Assembly: GCA_028274925.1 (NCBI GenBank)
Contig: JAQCNR010000387.1
Location: forward strand, 1-19,001
Source of the DNA: Halovenus sp.
GTDB taxonomy: Archaea > Halobacteriota > Halobacteria > Halobacteriales > Haloarculaceae
Reading direction: 5' to 3'
Length of the DNA: 19,001 nt
Position 1 is the first letter of the stretch. Each line of letters opens with the position of its first letter. This document shows, piece after piece, positions 1 through 6,908 of the stretch. The position numbers and the translations under genes were made by a program. The notes beneath the pieces are model-generated. The model saw only the letters and a program-made list of their open reading frames with translations. It was not told the DNA's origin and searched no databases.

Positions 1-1124
1 TGGCTCGCGATGATTGTCCCGCTGGAAATTGCGTCCTCGCGGTGGTCTGCGCGGCCGATTCGCTGGAGCAATCGAGTCACCTGTCGCGGACTGTTGTACT
101 GGACGACGTGGTCCACGTGACCGACGTCGATGCCGAGTTCCATCGAAGAGGTACACATCAGCCCATCAATCTCGCCGTTTTTGAACTGCGATTCAATCTC
201 AATCCGGCTCTCCTTGGCGAGTGAGCCGTGGTGAATCCCGATGTCGCTGCCGTATTCCTTGAGCCGTGAGCCAATCGCCTCCGCGGTCTGTCGCGTGTTG
301 ACGAATACCAGTGTCGCCTCGTTCTCGCCGACGAGTTCGTCGATGACTCTGACGTGGCTCGCAATTTCGGGGTCAGTGACGAGTTCGCTGGCGATCTGTT
401 CGTCCTGCTCTGTCGGTGTCGGACACCGCACGTCGATGTCGAGTTCGCTGCCGATATCCACGCCGGCAACGGTGTAGCTCCGGTTGCCCGTCAGCAGTTT
501 CCCGATTTCGTCCGGGTCCTCAACTGTCGCCGAGAGGCCGATTCGCTGCATTGGGCCGGCGAGTTCACGCAGGTGCTCCAGCCCAATCGACAGCTGTGCG
601 CCACGTTTCGAGACGGCGAGTTCGTGAATTTCGTCGATAATGACGTGCTCGACGTCTTCGAGCGCTCGCTTCAGTTTCTCGCCGGTGAACATCGCCTGCA
701 AGGTTTCCGGCGTCGTCACGAGCACGTCCGGCGGGTCGTTGGCCTGCTTCTGGCGCTGATAGTCGGTGGTGTCGCCGTGGCGGATGTCGATATCGATGTC
801 GAGCGTCTGACCCCACCACTCCAGACGTTCTTCCATATCACGGTTCAACGCCCGCAGCGGCGTGATGTACAGCGCGCTAATGCCGAAGGTGTCCTCGCCG
901 ACGATTTCGTCGAAGACCGGCAACATCGCCGTCTCTGTCTTCCCGCTGCCCGTCGGCGCGACGACGACGACATTCTCGCCGTCGATTAGTGGCGGCAGTG
1001 CCCGGCGCTGTGGCTTCGTCGGCGTCTCGAAGCCTCGCTCGGAGAGTGCCGCCCGGAGTTCAGTACCGAGCAGGCTAAAGGCCGCCGCGTCGTCGTCCAG
1101 CGCGCTCACGCCGCCCTCGTTCAT
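1..1124 (-). CDS. Lhr-family DEAD/DEAH-box helicase, N-terminal 374 residues (3' end outside window)
   Basis: This is the N-terminal part of a superfamily 2 helicase. The frame is open from ATG at 1124 to the left edge. Visible motifs in order are a Q-like segment near the start (TPTKPQRRALPP), Walker A APTGSGKTE, motif Ia YITPLRALNRD, motif Ib TTPETLQ, motif II DEIH, motif III GLSATV, then the second RecA fold with FVNTRQTAE, TSSMELGIDVG and the arginine-finger motif QRIGRADHR. DEIH instead of DEAD and the HxxHGSLxxExR segment point to the Lhr group, which unwinds DNA or RNA-DNA duplexes in repair. Full Lhr proteins are about 900 residues, so over half is missing here. The start fits a TATA-like box (1148-1154) 24-30 nt upstream. 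Family membership is clear; which haloarchaeal Lhr paralogue it is cannot be decided without the C-terminus. Confidence 0.9.
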   Translation of the reverse strand, partial: MNEGGVSALDDDAAAFSLLGTELRAALSERGFETPTKPQRRALPPLIDGENVVVVAPTGSGKTETAMLPVFDEIVGEDTFGISALYITPLRALNRDMEERLEWWGQTLDIDIDIRHGDTTDYQRQKQANDPPDVLVTTPETLQAMFTGEKLKRALEDVEHVIIDEIHELAVSKRGAQLSIGLEHLRELAGPMQRIGLSATVEDPDEIGKLLTGNRSYTVAGVDIGSELDIDVRCPTPTEQDEQIASELVTDPEIASHVRVIDELVGENEATLVFVNTRQTAEAIGSRLKEYGSDIGIHHGSLAKESRIEIESQFKNGEIDGLMCTSSMELGIDVGHVDHVVQYNSPRQVTRLLQRIGRADHREDAISSGTIIAS

Positions 1125-1147
1125 CGTCTTCTAGTTGGTCTTGGGCC

Positions 1148-1154
1148 GATTAAG
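1148..1154 (-). promoter_or_regulatory. TATA-like box for the helicase gene
   Basis: On the minus strand this reads CTTAATC, about 24-30 nt before the helicase ATG at 1124, as expected for a leaderless transcript. It sits in the loop of a short GGGC/GCCC inverted repeat (about 1143-1156). Confidence 0.4.
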
Positions 1155-1315
1155 CCCGTCGGACCGATTCGGTAGAGTACGTTTATGAGTCCAGCGAGCG
1201 GTTCGGGCACTCGTACGATACCTCGCTTAGCGCCTCAGTACATAGGTCGGACAGACCTGATAACAGGCTGGTTGTACCACCCTTTTAGTAATATCCGTTT
1301 TATACTGGTGATTAA

Positions 1316-1324
1316 TTTTAAATA
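1316..1324 (+). promoter_or_regulatory. TATA box of the GSQWIP lipoprotein gene
   Basis: TTTTAAATA lies 29-37 nt before the ATG at 1353, within a strongly A/T-rich stretch (about 1285-1350) that contrasts with the GC-rich surroundings. It supports ATG 1353 as the start rather than the GTG at 1326, which the box almost abuts. Confidence 0.6.
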
Positions 1325-1352
1325 AGTGATAACCAATTTTGAGTACATAAAC

Positions 1353-1718
1353 ATGAATACGTACGAGAACAAAAACAGAGCGTCATCTCGTCGTCGCTTT
1401 TTAATTACGACGGGAAGCGCGGCTGCTATCGGGCTGGCTGGCTGCTCCGGTAACGATTCGACCGGCGATTCCGGTGACGACGGCACTAGCTCGGACGAGC
1501 CCTCGGCGGACACAGAGGATGATACTGGTTCCGACGACACACAATCGGAACCAGGCAACGAAGCTCCTTCGAATCCGGTCAGGGTCTCAGCCGAAGCCGG
1601 TGAGCAACTTCTCCTCGCAGCGGTCGACCAAGGGACAGAGACACTCTCCTTCGGCGAGCAAGATGTTACCGTCGAGTACGCAAGCTACAGTCGCGCTGTC
1701 GGCATGGGGGGTGAGTAG
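1353..1718 (+). CDS. Tat lipoprotein N-terminal part, ends at in-frame TAG directly before an ATG
   Basis: The 121-residue product begins with a twin-arginine lipoprotein signal: basic n-region, SSRRRFLITTGS, a short hydrophobic stretch, then lipobox LAGC. Export folded by the Tat pathway and lipid anchoring to the outer membrane face are therefore expected. A Ser/Asp/Glu/Gly-rich spacer follows, and then about 45 residues with beta-strand character (VTVEYASYS). The reading ends in GGE-TAG, and the very next codon is ATG of the following frame, in the same phase. The piece is too short for a normal solute-binding lipoprotein and breaks off inside what looks like a folded domain. I infer that this and the next entry were, or still are, one protein of about 677 residues. 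The alternative is two coupled genes, but then the second product would have no export signal. Confidence 0.7.
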   Translation: MNTYENKNRASSRRRFLITTGSAAAIGLAGCSGNDSTGDSGDDGTSSDEPSADTEDDTGSDDTQSEPGNEAPSNPVRVSAEAGEQLLLAAVDQGTETLSFGEQDVTVEYASYSRAVGMGGE

Positions 1719-3386
1719 ATGCCCGACAGACACGGCCCCATGCGAACGCCGGCTGGCCGCTACATCGAGCAGGCCAACGGCGGACGAATCAGCGACGGGG
1801 CTGCTGTCGTCAACGCGAGCAGCCTCGATGTGGAAGGGCTCTCTGTCGAAGGCTTCGACCGGGAGGTCCTCCTCAATGAGGAGCAAACGAGCCTCGTCGT
1901 CCCCGAGGGCGCACGTGGGAGCGAGGGGGGTGTGTCGATGTCCTTGTCTTTCGACTGGGGACCGGCCGACGCTGATTCCGAAGCGGACGAGACGGTCCAG
2001 CCACTCTCGGGGGATGGGTCGACTCCGGGCTCTCTGGTGATGCCGACAGCAGAGTTTTTCGATACCTCGGGCGACTTCTTCGCCGAGGGGGACGCCCCGT
2101 CGCCCAGTTCTGACGGTCCGTTCGACACCTCAGAGGTGGCTGTCGAGATAGACGATGTCCAACTGACGAACCCGGTCGGCCGATGGCTTCCGGGTGGGGA
2201 GGTGAGCGACGGGAGTGTCACGGATGGCCAGTTGCTGGTCGTGCTGGGCGAGCAGTCTCCAGTGGACGTCTTCGGACTTCCAGCCGAGGAGTTGCCCGGC
2301 AGACGGCTCAAGGAGGGTGAAGAGATTGCTGTCGAGAATACGGTCCTCGCAATCCCGGGCTCACAGTGGATTCCAGGCATCGGTCCCGAACAAACAGCTC
2401 TTCCGGCAGTCGCCGCACCGGCACCCCTCAAGCTCAGCACCTACCGGTTCGGAGTCGCGTCGATGCCCGCGATGGACAGCAACCCGTTCGCCAGCGAGAA
2501 CCTCGAAACACTCGTCACAGACGAAGAGCCGGTGGCGTTCAGCCGTGGAAATCTGATACCGGGCTCGCAGTGGATTCCTGGGTCACAATGGATTCCTGGG
2601 TCACAATGGATTCCTGGGTCACAATGGATTCCGGGCTCGCAGTGGATTCCGAGCACGAACTGGGCCGTCAACCAGACAGAAGATACCGGAAGCGTCGAGT
2701 TCCGGAGTTTCGCAGGAATCGTCGAAGGCGACACCGGTCGGGTCGGGGTCGTCCTCCACGTCGCACGAGCTGAACAAGACGGGAATGTCGTCGTTGGCAT
2801 GGCGTCCGCCCGGACGCCCGTCGGGGGTGAAGAGGGGACACACGGCTCAGCGGTACAGTCGTGGATTCGGCGCGGTCGCGCTATGACGCTGCTGTCGCTG
2901 GGGAGTCTCGAAGCAGGCCGAGAAAGTGAGTCCGGACAGACGGACTCGTCGTCGGACGACTCATCAGAGCAGACAGACTCTTCGTCGGAAGAGTCCTCAG
3001 AGGAGGATGATTCAGGATACCCACAGAGTGTGACACTTCCAGAGGGAACACCACAGAAGGAGAACCCGATTACTCTCAGAGGCGACGAGACCGAACAGGA
3101 CCCAACCCGGCTGTTACGAATCCCGTTCGAGGTGGTCGAGGGCGACGGGCTGGATGTATTCCTGCTCCAACGGGACACCCTTGAAGAGATCAAGTCGAAA
3201 GCGGAGTCCAGTTCGGAATTACGTGACCTCCAGGCGCAAAACTCCATTCCTGGGATTACTTTTAGCAATGCTACAAGTGGCACTGGCGAGGCAGAGGTCT
3301 CTACTGGGGAGTACGTACTCGTTTTCTCGAAGGTAACCGAGGCAACAGTTACGGTCGGATTCAGCATCCAAGTGGAAGTCGTCTAG
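1719..3386 (+). CDS. GSQWIP-repeat protein, probable continuation of the upstream lipoprotein
   Basis: This 555-codon frame has no signal peptide or promoter of its own. It begins one codon after the TAG that ends the lipoprotein frame and stays in phase with it. Visible parts in order: an acidic region of mixed strands; a segment ending in one GSQWIP copy (2358-2375); a stretch YRFGVASMPAMDSNPF; five tandem GSQWIP hexapeptides (2562-2651); a strand-rich segment GVVLHVARAEQDGNVVVGM; a Ser/Asp/Glu linker (about 2925-3010); and a C-terminal beta-rich domain ending VTVGFSIQVEVV, reminiscent of PPC/GOLD-like sandwiches. The strand-rich middle vaguely recalls haloarchaeal DUF6517 lipoproteins, but I would not assign it. 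The acidic linker and repeats suit an extracellular protein. I do not recognise a function. If translated separately by reinitiation at TAGATG it would stay in the cytoplasm, which seems unlikely. Confidence 0.65.
   Translation: MPDRHGPMRTPAGRYIEQANGGRISDGAAVVNASSLDVEGLSVEGFDREVLLNEEQTSLVVPEGARGSEGGVSMSLSFDWGPADADSEADETVQPLSGDGSTPGSLVMPTAEFFDTSGDFFAEGDAPSPSSDGPFDTSEVAVEIDDVQLTNPVGRWLPGGEVSDGSVTDGQLLVVLGEQSPVDVFGLPAEELPGRRLKEGEEIAVENTVLAIPGSQWIPGIGPEQTALPAVAAPAPLKLSTYRFGVASMPAMDSNPFASENLETLVTDEEPVAFSRGNLIPGSQWIPGSQWIPGSQWIPGSQWIPGSQWIPSTNWAVNQTEDTGSVEFRSFAGIVEGDTGRVGVVLHVARAEQDGNVVVGMASARTPVGGEEGTHGSAVQSWIRRGRAMTLLSLGSLEAGRESESGQTDSSSDDSSEQTDSSSEESSEEDDSGYPQSVTLPEGTPQKENPITLRGDETEQDPTRLLRIPFEVVEGDGLDVFLLQRDTLEEIKSKAESSSELRDLQAQNSIPGITFSNATSGTGEAEVSTGEYVLVFSKVTEATVTVGFSIQVEVV
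2562..2651 (+). repeat. Five tandem 18-bp units encoding GSQWIP
   Basis: There are five head-to-tail 18-bp units, each encoding Gly-Ser-Gln-Trp-Ile-Pro. Units 2-4 are identical at the DNA level (GGGTCACAATGGATTCCT, except that the last base of unit 4 is G). Units 1 and 5 share a different codon set (GGCTCGCAGTGGATTCC). A single further copy encoding the same hexapeptide lies at 2358-2375. The near identity of the inner copies indicates recent expansion by slippage or unequal exchange, and the unit length keeps the frame whatever the copy number. Confidence 0.95.
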
Positions 3387-3576
3387 GGCCTGCCTCTGCT
3401 GGGTTTACTGCGACAGTCCCTGTTGAAACCACGAATCCAGCCTGAGAGCGGAGTCCGTTGGGACTGTTGTGCGACCGAGTATGATAGCAGCCACTACGCA
3501 CAGCTACACCTGTGTTCAACCAGGTCCACGGAAAACACCTCCTCGGAGATAGTCCCACGACGCTCTACTCTGGCTA

Positions 3577-5010
3577 TCACTCGTCGTACCGCATCGCCGT
3601 TGGAATCGCCGACAGCAGGTCACTCGCAAGCAGTCCATCCCCGCGCTCCTCGGCGACAATGTCGCCCGCTCGCCCGGCGACGTAGGCACCAAGGCCAGCG
3701 GCGTGAATCGGTTCGTGCTGGGTAGCGAGCGCGCCTGTAACGCCCGCCAGCACGTCACCAGTCCCGCCGACGGTCATGCCGGGGTTGCCGGTTCGGCTCA
3801 CCCGTGTCCGCTCGCCGTTGGAGACAACGTCGTAGTGCCCTTTCACCAACAGCGTGTGTCCGAGTTCGGCGGCAAATTCCTTGACAGCGTCGTGTCGCTC
3901 GCGCCAGTCCTCGGCTCTCGGTCCGCCCATCTTCGCCAGTTCGCCCTGGTGTGGCGTGCAGATGAGCGTCGCGTCGGTGTCGATGTCGGGCACCAACTGC
4001 AGCGCGTCTGCGTCGACAATTGCGGTGCCGTTGAAGGCAGTAAGTATCGCCTCTGCGGCTTCGAGTGTCGACTCGTCGTCTCCGAGTCCGGGACCGATGA
4101 CCAGCGTATCGTGTCCGGCGGCGAATTCCATCACCTGTCCGACGTGGCCGGGTTCGAGCTGTCGTCCTTCTAGCGGTCGGACAATCAGGTCCTCGCTGTA
4201 GCCCTGTACCTCGTGGGCGACTGCTGTCGGGCAGGCGACTCGGACGAGGTCAGCCCCCGCCCGGAGCGCCGCCTGTCCGGACAGTGCTGGCGCGCCGACG
4301 TACGGCCCGCCGCCGATGACCAGCACCTCGCCGTGGTCGCCCTTGTGGCTCTGGGGGTCCCGAGAGAGTCGAAGCAGGTCACCGCGTTCGACGAACATCT
4401 CCGCCGCCTCGGGAATACCGATGTCGGCCACAGTCACCGGCACGTCCAATTTGCCGAGACCGGGCTTTGTGTCGTGGAAGGTCACGACGTGGTCGGGGTC
4501 GACGGCTCCCTCGGGAACTGTTCCGGTCTCGCTGTCGAATCCCGAGGGCACATCGACGGACAGTACCGTCGCCGAACTATCGTTGATGGCTGTGGCCGCG
4601 GTGGCAACGGGTTCTCGCAACGCTCCGGTGACTCCGGTGCCCAGCATTGCGTCGATAACGAGGTCGGGGTCGTCAAGGTCGACCGCCGTTGAGTCGCGAA
4701 TCTGCTCGCGTTCGAACTCGCAGTTGCCGAGCGCGTCCCAGTTCTCCCGGGCAATCTCGGTGCCGATAGATTCGGGGCGGCCGAGCAACTGCACGGAGAG
4801 GTCGTAGCCTTCTAAGAAGCGTGCGGCCACGAAGGCGTCGCCGCCGTTGTTGCCGCGGCCGGCGACAATTGTGACTGTTGCCCCCGGGTCGAGGAGGTCA
4901 CGGGCAACGCGGGCGATGGCGTTCCCGCTCGATTCCATCAACTGTTTGCGGGGGATTCCGAGTGCGGCCGCATTCGCGTCGATGACCGCCATCTCCGAGC
5001 CAGTAATCAT
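3577..5010 (-). CDS. nnr: Bifunctional NAD(P)H-hydrate epimerase / ADP-dependent dehydratase
   Basis: This metabolite-repair enzyme restores NAD(P)H damaged by hydration. The N-terminal NnrE (YjeF_N) domain epimerises R- and S-NAD(P)HX, and the C-terminal NnrD (carbohydrate-kinase-like) domain dehydrates S-NAD(P)HX using ADP. The NnrE part, about residues 1-215, shows GRGNNGGDAFVAAR near residue 51, then DAMLGTGVTG and SVDVPSGFD. The NnrD part shows KGDHGEVLVIGGG, GAPALSGQAALRAGADL, GPGLG, TPHQGE and the signature NPGMTVGGTGDVLAGV starting at residue 409. The total of 477 residues is close to the usual size of fused Nnr proteins, and all key motifs are intact. ATG 5010 has an A/T-rich stretch about 20-30 nt upstream. 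It is probably monocistronic. Confidence 0.95.
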   Translation of the reverse strand: MITGSEMAVIDANAAALGIPRKQLMESSGNAIARVARDLLDPGATVTIVAGRGNNGGDAFVAARFLEGYDLSVQLLGRPESIGTEIARENWDALGNCEFEREQIRDSTAVDLDDPDLVIDAMLGTGVTGALREPVATAATAINDSSATVLSVDVPSGFDSETGTVPEGAVDPDHVVTFHDTKPGLGKLDVPVTVADIGIPEAAEMFVERGDLLRLSRDPQSHKGDHGEVLVIGGGPYVGAPALSGQAALRAGADLVRVACPTAVAHEVQGYSEDLIVRPLEGRQLEPGHVGQVMEFAAGHDTLVIGPGLGDDESTLEAAEAILTAFNGTAIVDADALQLVPDIDTDATLICTPHQGELAKMGGPRAEDWRERHDAVKEFAAELGHTLLVKGHYDVVSNGERTRVSRTGNPGMTVGGTGDVLAGVTGALATQHEPIHAAGLGAYVAGRAGDIVAEERGDGLLASDLLSAIPTAMRYDE

Positions 5011-5052
5011 ATACCTTCTTTGACCGGCGTGACAAAAACTGTCGGGGCTAAC

Positions 5053-5430
5053 TCAGGCTCCCGGCACGCCAAGTGCTTCGAGACTGCCGACGCCGACTAG
5101 GGTGAGCAATCCAAGCACGAACAGCGCCGAGAACCACGCGATTACGCCGACGATGCTTGCTCGCAGCCAGCCGACGCCGTACTGCCACCGGACAACGGAA
5201 ATCCAGACGAGCAGCCCGGCAATCGAGGCGAACAGGCCGCCGATGCCCACACTTGCGAGGACGATGTCGACGAGCGCCCACGCCACCGCGCCAAGCAGTG
5301 CCGTAACGACTGCGTCGCTGTAGTCTCTGGAGGCGAATGCAAACTTCGCTCCGATGTGAATTGCCAGCCCGCCAATGAGTAGACTTACGGCGAATACGAC
5401 CACGGAGAGTCCGAGTCCATGCGTTGCCAT
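5053..5430 (-). CDS. Small membrane protein, about four helices
   Basis: The 125-residue product is almost entirely hydrophobic, with about four predicted membrane helices separated by short polar turns (FASRDYSDAV, RWQYGVGWLRA). It has no signal peptide cleavage site and no catalytic motif that I can recognise. It lies 42 nt upstream of nnr on the same strand but has its own promoter-like box (TTTTATTTTC, 5451-5460). The start ATG 5430 fits that box. This looks like a conserved haloarchaeal membrane protein of unknown function. Confidence 0.8.
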   Translation of the reverse strand: MATHGLGLSVVVFAVSLLIGGLAIHIGAKFAFASRDYSDAVVTALLGAVAWALVDIVLASVGIGGLFASIAGLLVWISVVRWQYGVGWLRASIVGVIAWFSALFVLGLLTLVGVGSLEALGVPGA

Positions 5431-5450
5431 ACTCCACGGTCAAGCGGTGA

Positions 5451-5460
5451 GAAAATAAAA
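5451..5460 (-). promoter_or_regulatory. TATA-like box for the small membrane protein gene
   Basis: The minus strand reads TTTTATTTTC, 21-30 nt before ATG 5430. No ribosome-binding site is seen, which is consistent with a leaderless transcript. Confidence 0.5.
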
Positions 5461-5509
5461 CGGGTGCTCTCCGTTGAGGCTGTCGAACCCCGTCTCAGTA
5501 CCACGAATC

Positions 5510-5947
5510 TCAGGACTCAAGGACTTCTACGTCGACAATCTCGGCGTCGAGTTCGTAATCATCTGGCACCTGACTTCCCGGCTGGTAGGCTGACTCGAAG
5601 ACGTAGAGCGGTTGTGGCGAAATCCCGCGCTCGTATTCGAGTTCGTCGGTCAGCGTCCAGCGTCGTTCAGTCTCACCGTTCGGAACGTACCTGAGTTCCA
5701 TCTCCAGCCGCCCCGAGACACTCTCTGGCATGCGGTTTTCGATATCGATTCGTGCAACGATGTCATCAGGCGTGCCGGGGCCACTTCCGTCGGCCGTCGG
5801 CCGCCGGATGTTGGTGAGAGCCACGACGAGGTCACCCTCTTTGTCGCCACCGAGATAGTTTCCAACTGCGTCGAGACAGCCCGACAGTGACGCTGCGACG
5901 GTGGCACCAGTCGCCGCAAGCAGTTCACGTCGGGTTGGTGCTATCAT
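5510..5947 (-). CDS. Tat-exported lipoprotein of unknown function
   Basis: The chosen start is ATG 5947, giving 145 residues. A longer reading from 6010 adds a proline-rich lead that would bury the signal. From 5947 the protein opens with a clean Tat lipoprotein signal: TRRELLAATGATVAAS, then lipobox LSGC. The mature part (about 120 residues) has alternating strands (DLVVALTNIRR, IVARIDIENRM, RLEMELRYV) suggesting an immunoglobulin-like or other beta fold, with many Asp and Glu. No enzymatic motif is visible. It is divergent from the methyltransferase at 6043, with a 95-nt shared upstream region. It is probably an envelope protein anchored on the outer membrane face. Confidence 0.8.
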   Translation of the reverse strand: MIAPTRRELLAATGATVAASLSGCLDAVGNYLGGDKEGDLVVALTNIRRPTADGSGPGTPDDIVARIDIENRMPESVSGRLEMELRYVPNGETERRWTLTDELEYERGISPQPLYVFESAYQPGSQVPDDYELDAEIVDVEVLES

Positions 5948-6042
5948 TGGGTCTGGGTCAGGGGTAGGCAAACTTGTACGTTCCGGGATTGGCGTCAGGC
6001 TGAATACCAACCCTTAGGTCCGAATCGCCCCTACGAACGCCA

Positions 6043-6906
6043 ATGAGTAACTCGGACCTCGATACTGACGAGGTCGCAGCCATCTACGACGAACTGCTGA
6101 AGACCTACCAGACGGAGTGGTCCTATCGTGGCCACCGGAGCCTCCATCTGGAATACTACGACGAGGACCACGATGAGCCCGGATCGGCCGCGATGAACAC
6201 GATGCGTGTGCTTTCCGAAGCGGCGCGCATCGACAGTTCAGACCGCGTGCTCAACATCGGCTGTGGCGCTGGCGAGGATTCTGTCTGGAATGCCCGCGCC
6301 CACGGCGCAACAGTTGTGGGCGTCAACATCAGTGAGAGCCAACTCGAACTCGCACGAGAGAACGCTGCCGAACACGGCGTCTCTGACCTGACGACGTTCA
6401 ACTACGACGACTTTCAGGACCTCGATACCATCGACGACGACTCGATGGACGTTGTCTGGGGACTGGAAGCGCTCTCACACTCGCCCGACCCTGCCCGCGC
6501 GCTGACCGCCGCGCGGCGCACGCTTGTCGACGATGGTCGCGTCGCGTTCACTGACCTGTTTCTCTCGGTCGACCGAGAGGACCTCACCGCCGACCAGCGC
6601 GAGCGTCTCGACAATATCGAGGACGGACTTGGCCTCCGGATTAGCGTCCTCGAACAGTTCGAGCAGACGCTCGATGAAACGGGCTTCGAGAACGTCCTGC
6701 GCAGAGACCTCACGGATGGAATCAAGCGCTGCACCGAGCGCCGCCGAAGTTTCGCCCGCATTGCGCACCCAGCTGGCCGCCTGCTCAGCGTGTTCGGTGT
6801 CGTTTCCGACACCCAACTCGACCGTTTCTCGGCTTCCGCAGATATCGACCGCCTCGTCGAAGCGGGTGTCCTGGGCTACGCCCTCGTCACGGCCGACGCC
6901 GCCTGA
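6043..6906 (+). CDS. Class I SAM-dependent methyltransferase
   Basis: The 287-residue protein has a Rossmann-type methyltransferase core. Motif I is RVLNIGCGAG (residues 68-77), the acidic position after strand 2 is replaced by VVGVNIS (91-97), motif II is NYDDFQDL followed by MDVVWGLEALSHSPD (135-149), and a later strand is GRVAFTDLF. The order and the ALSH segment resemble small-molecule methyltransferases of the sarcosine/dimethylglycine or sterol/tocopherol type, but the substrate cannot be read from the sequence. It ends 2 nt before the convergent stop of the histidine kinase gene (6909), so the two transcripts must overlap at their 3' ends. The start is ATG 6043 with only a weak TATA-like CCTTAGG upstream. 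Confidence 0.88.
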   Translation: MSNSDLDTDEVAAIYDELLKTYQTEWSYRGHRSLHLEYYDEDHDEPGSAAMNTMRVLSEAARIDSSDRVLNIGCGAGEDSVWNARAHGATVVGVNISESQLELARENAAEHGVSDLTTFNYDDFQDLDTIDDDSMDVVWGLEALSHSPDPARALTAARRTLVDDGRVAFTDLFLSVDREDLTADQRERLDNIEDGLGLRISVLEQFEQTLDETGFENVLRRDLTDGIKRCTERRRSFARIAHPAGRLLSVFGVVSDTQLDRFSASADIDRLVEAGVLGYALVTADAA

Positions 6907-6908
6907 GT

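Noticed and set aside
1142..1156. GGGC/GCCC inverted repeat upstream of the helicase gene as an operator or terminator
   Set aside because: Only a 4-bp stem around the TATA-like box; too short to claim a regulatory site.
1185..1325. A 46-codon frame with a hydrophobic end in the helicase-lipoprotein gap
   Set aside because: No promoter-like box at the right distance, no motif, and it runs through the A/T-rich promoter region of the next gene.
2441..3367. A 308-codon minus-strand frame with a Gly-Ile-His-Cys repeat
   Set aside because: The repeat is simply the complement of the GSQWIP array; the plus-strand frame continues from a lipoprotein signal and has better coding character.
3387..3576. 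Possible transposase (TnpB-type) C-terminal remnant in the gap after the lipoprotein
   Set aside because: A short frame gives a vaguely TnpB-tail-like VPVETTNPA, but there is no zinc-ribbon, terminal repeat or other transposase motif. I see nothing supportable in this 190-base gap.
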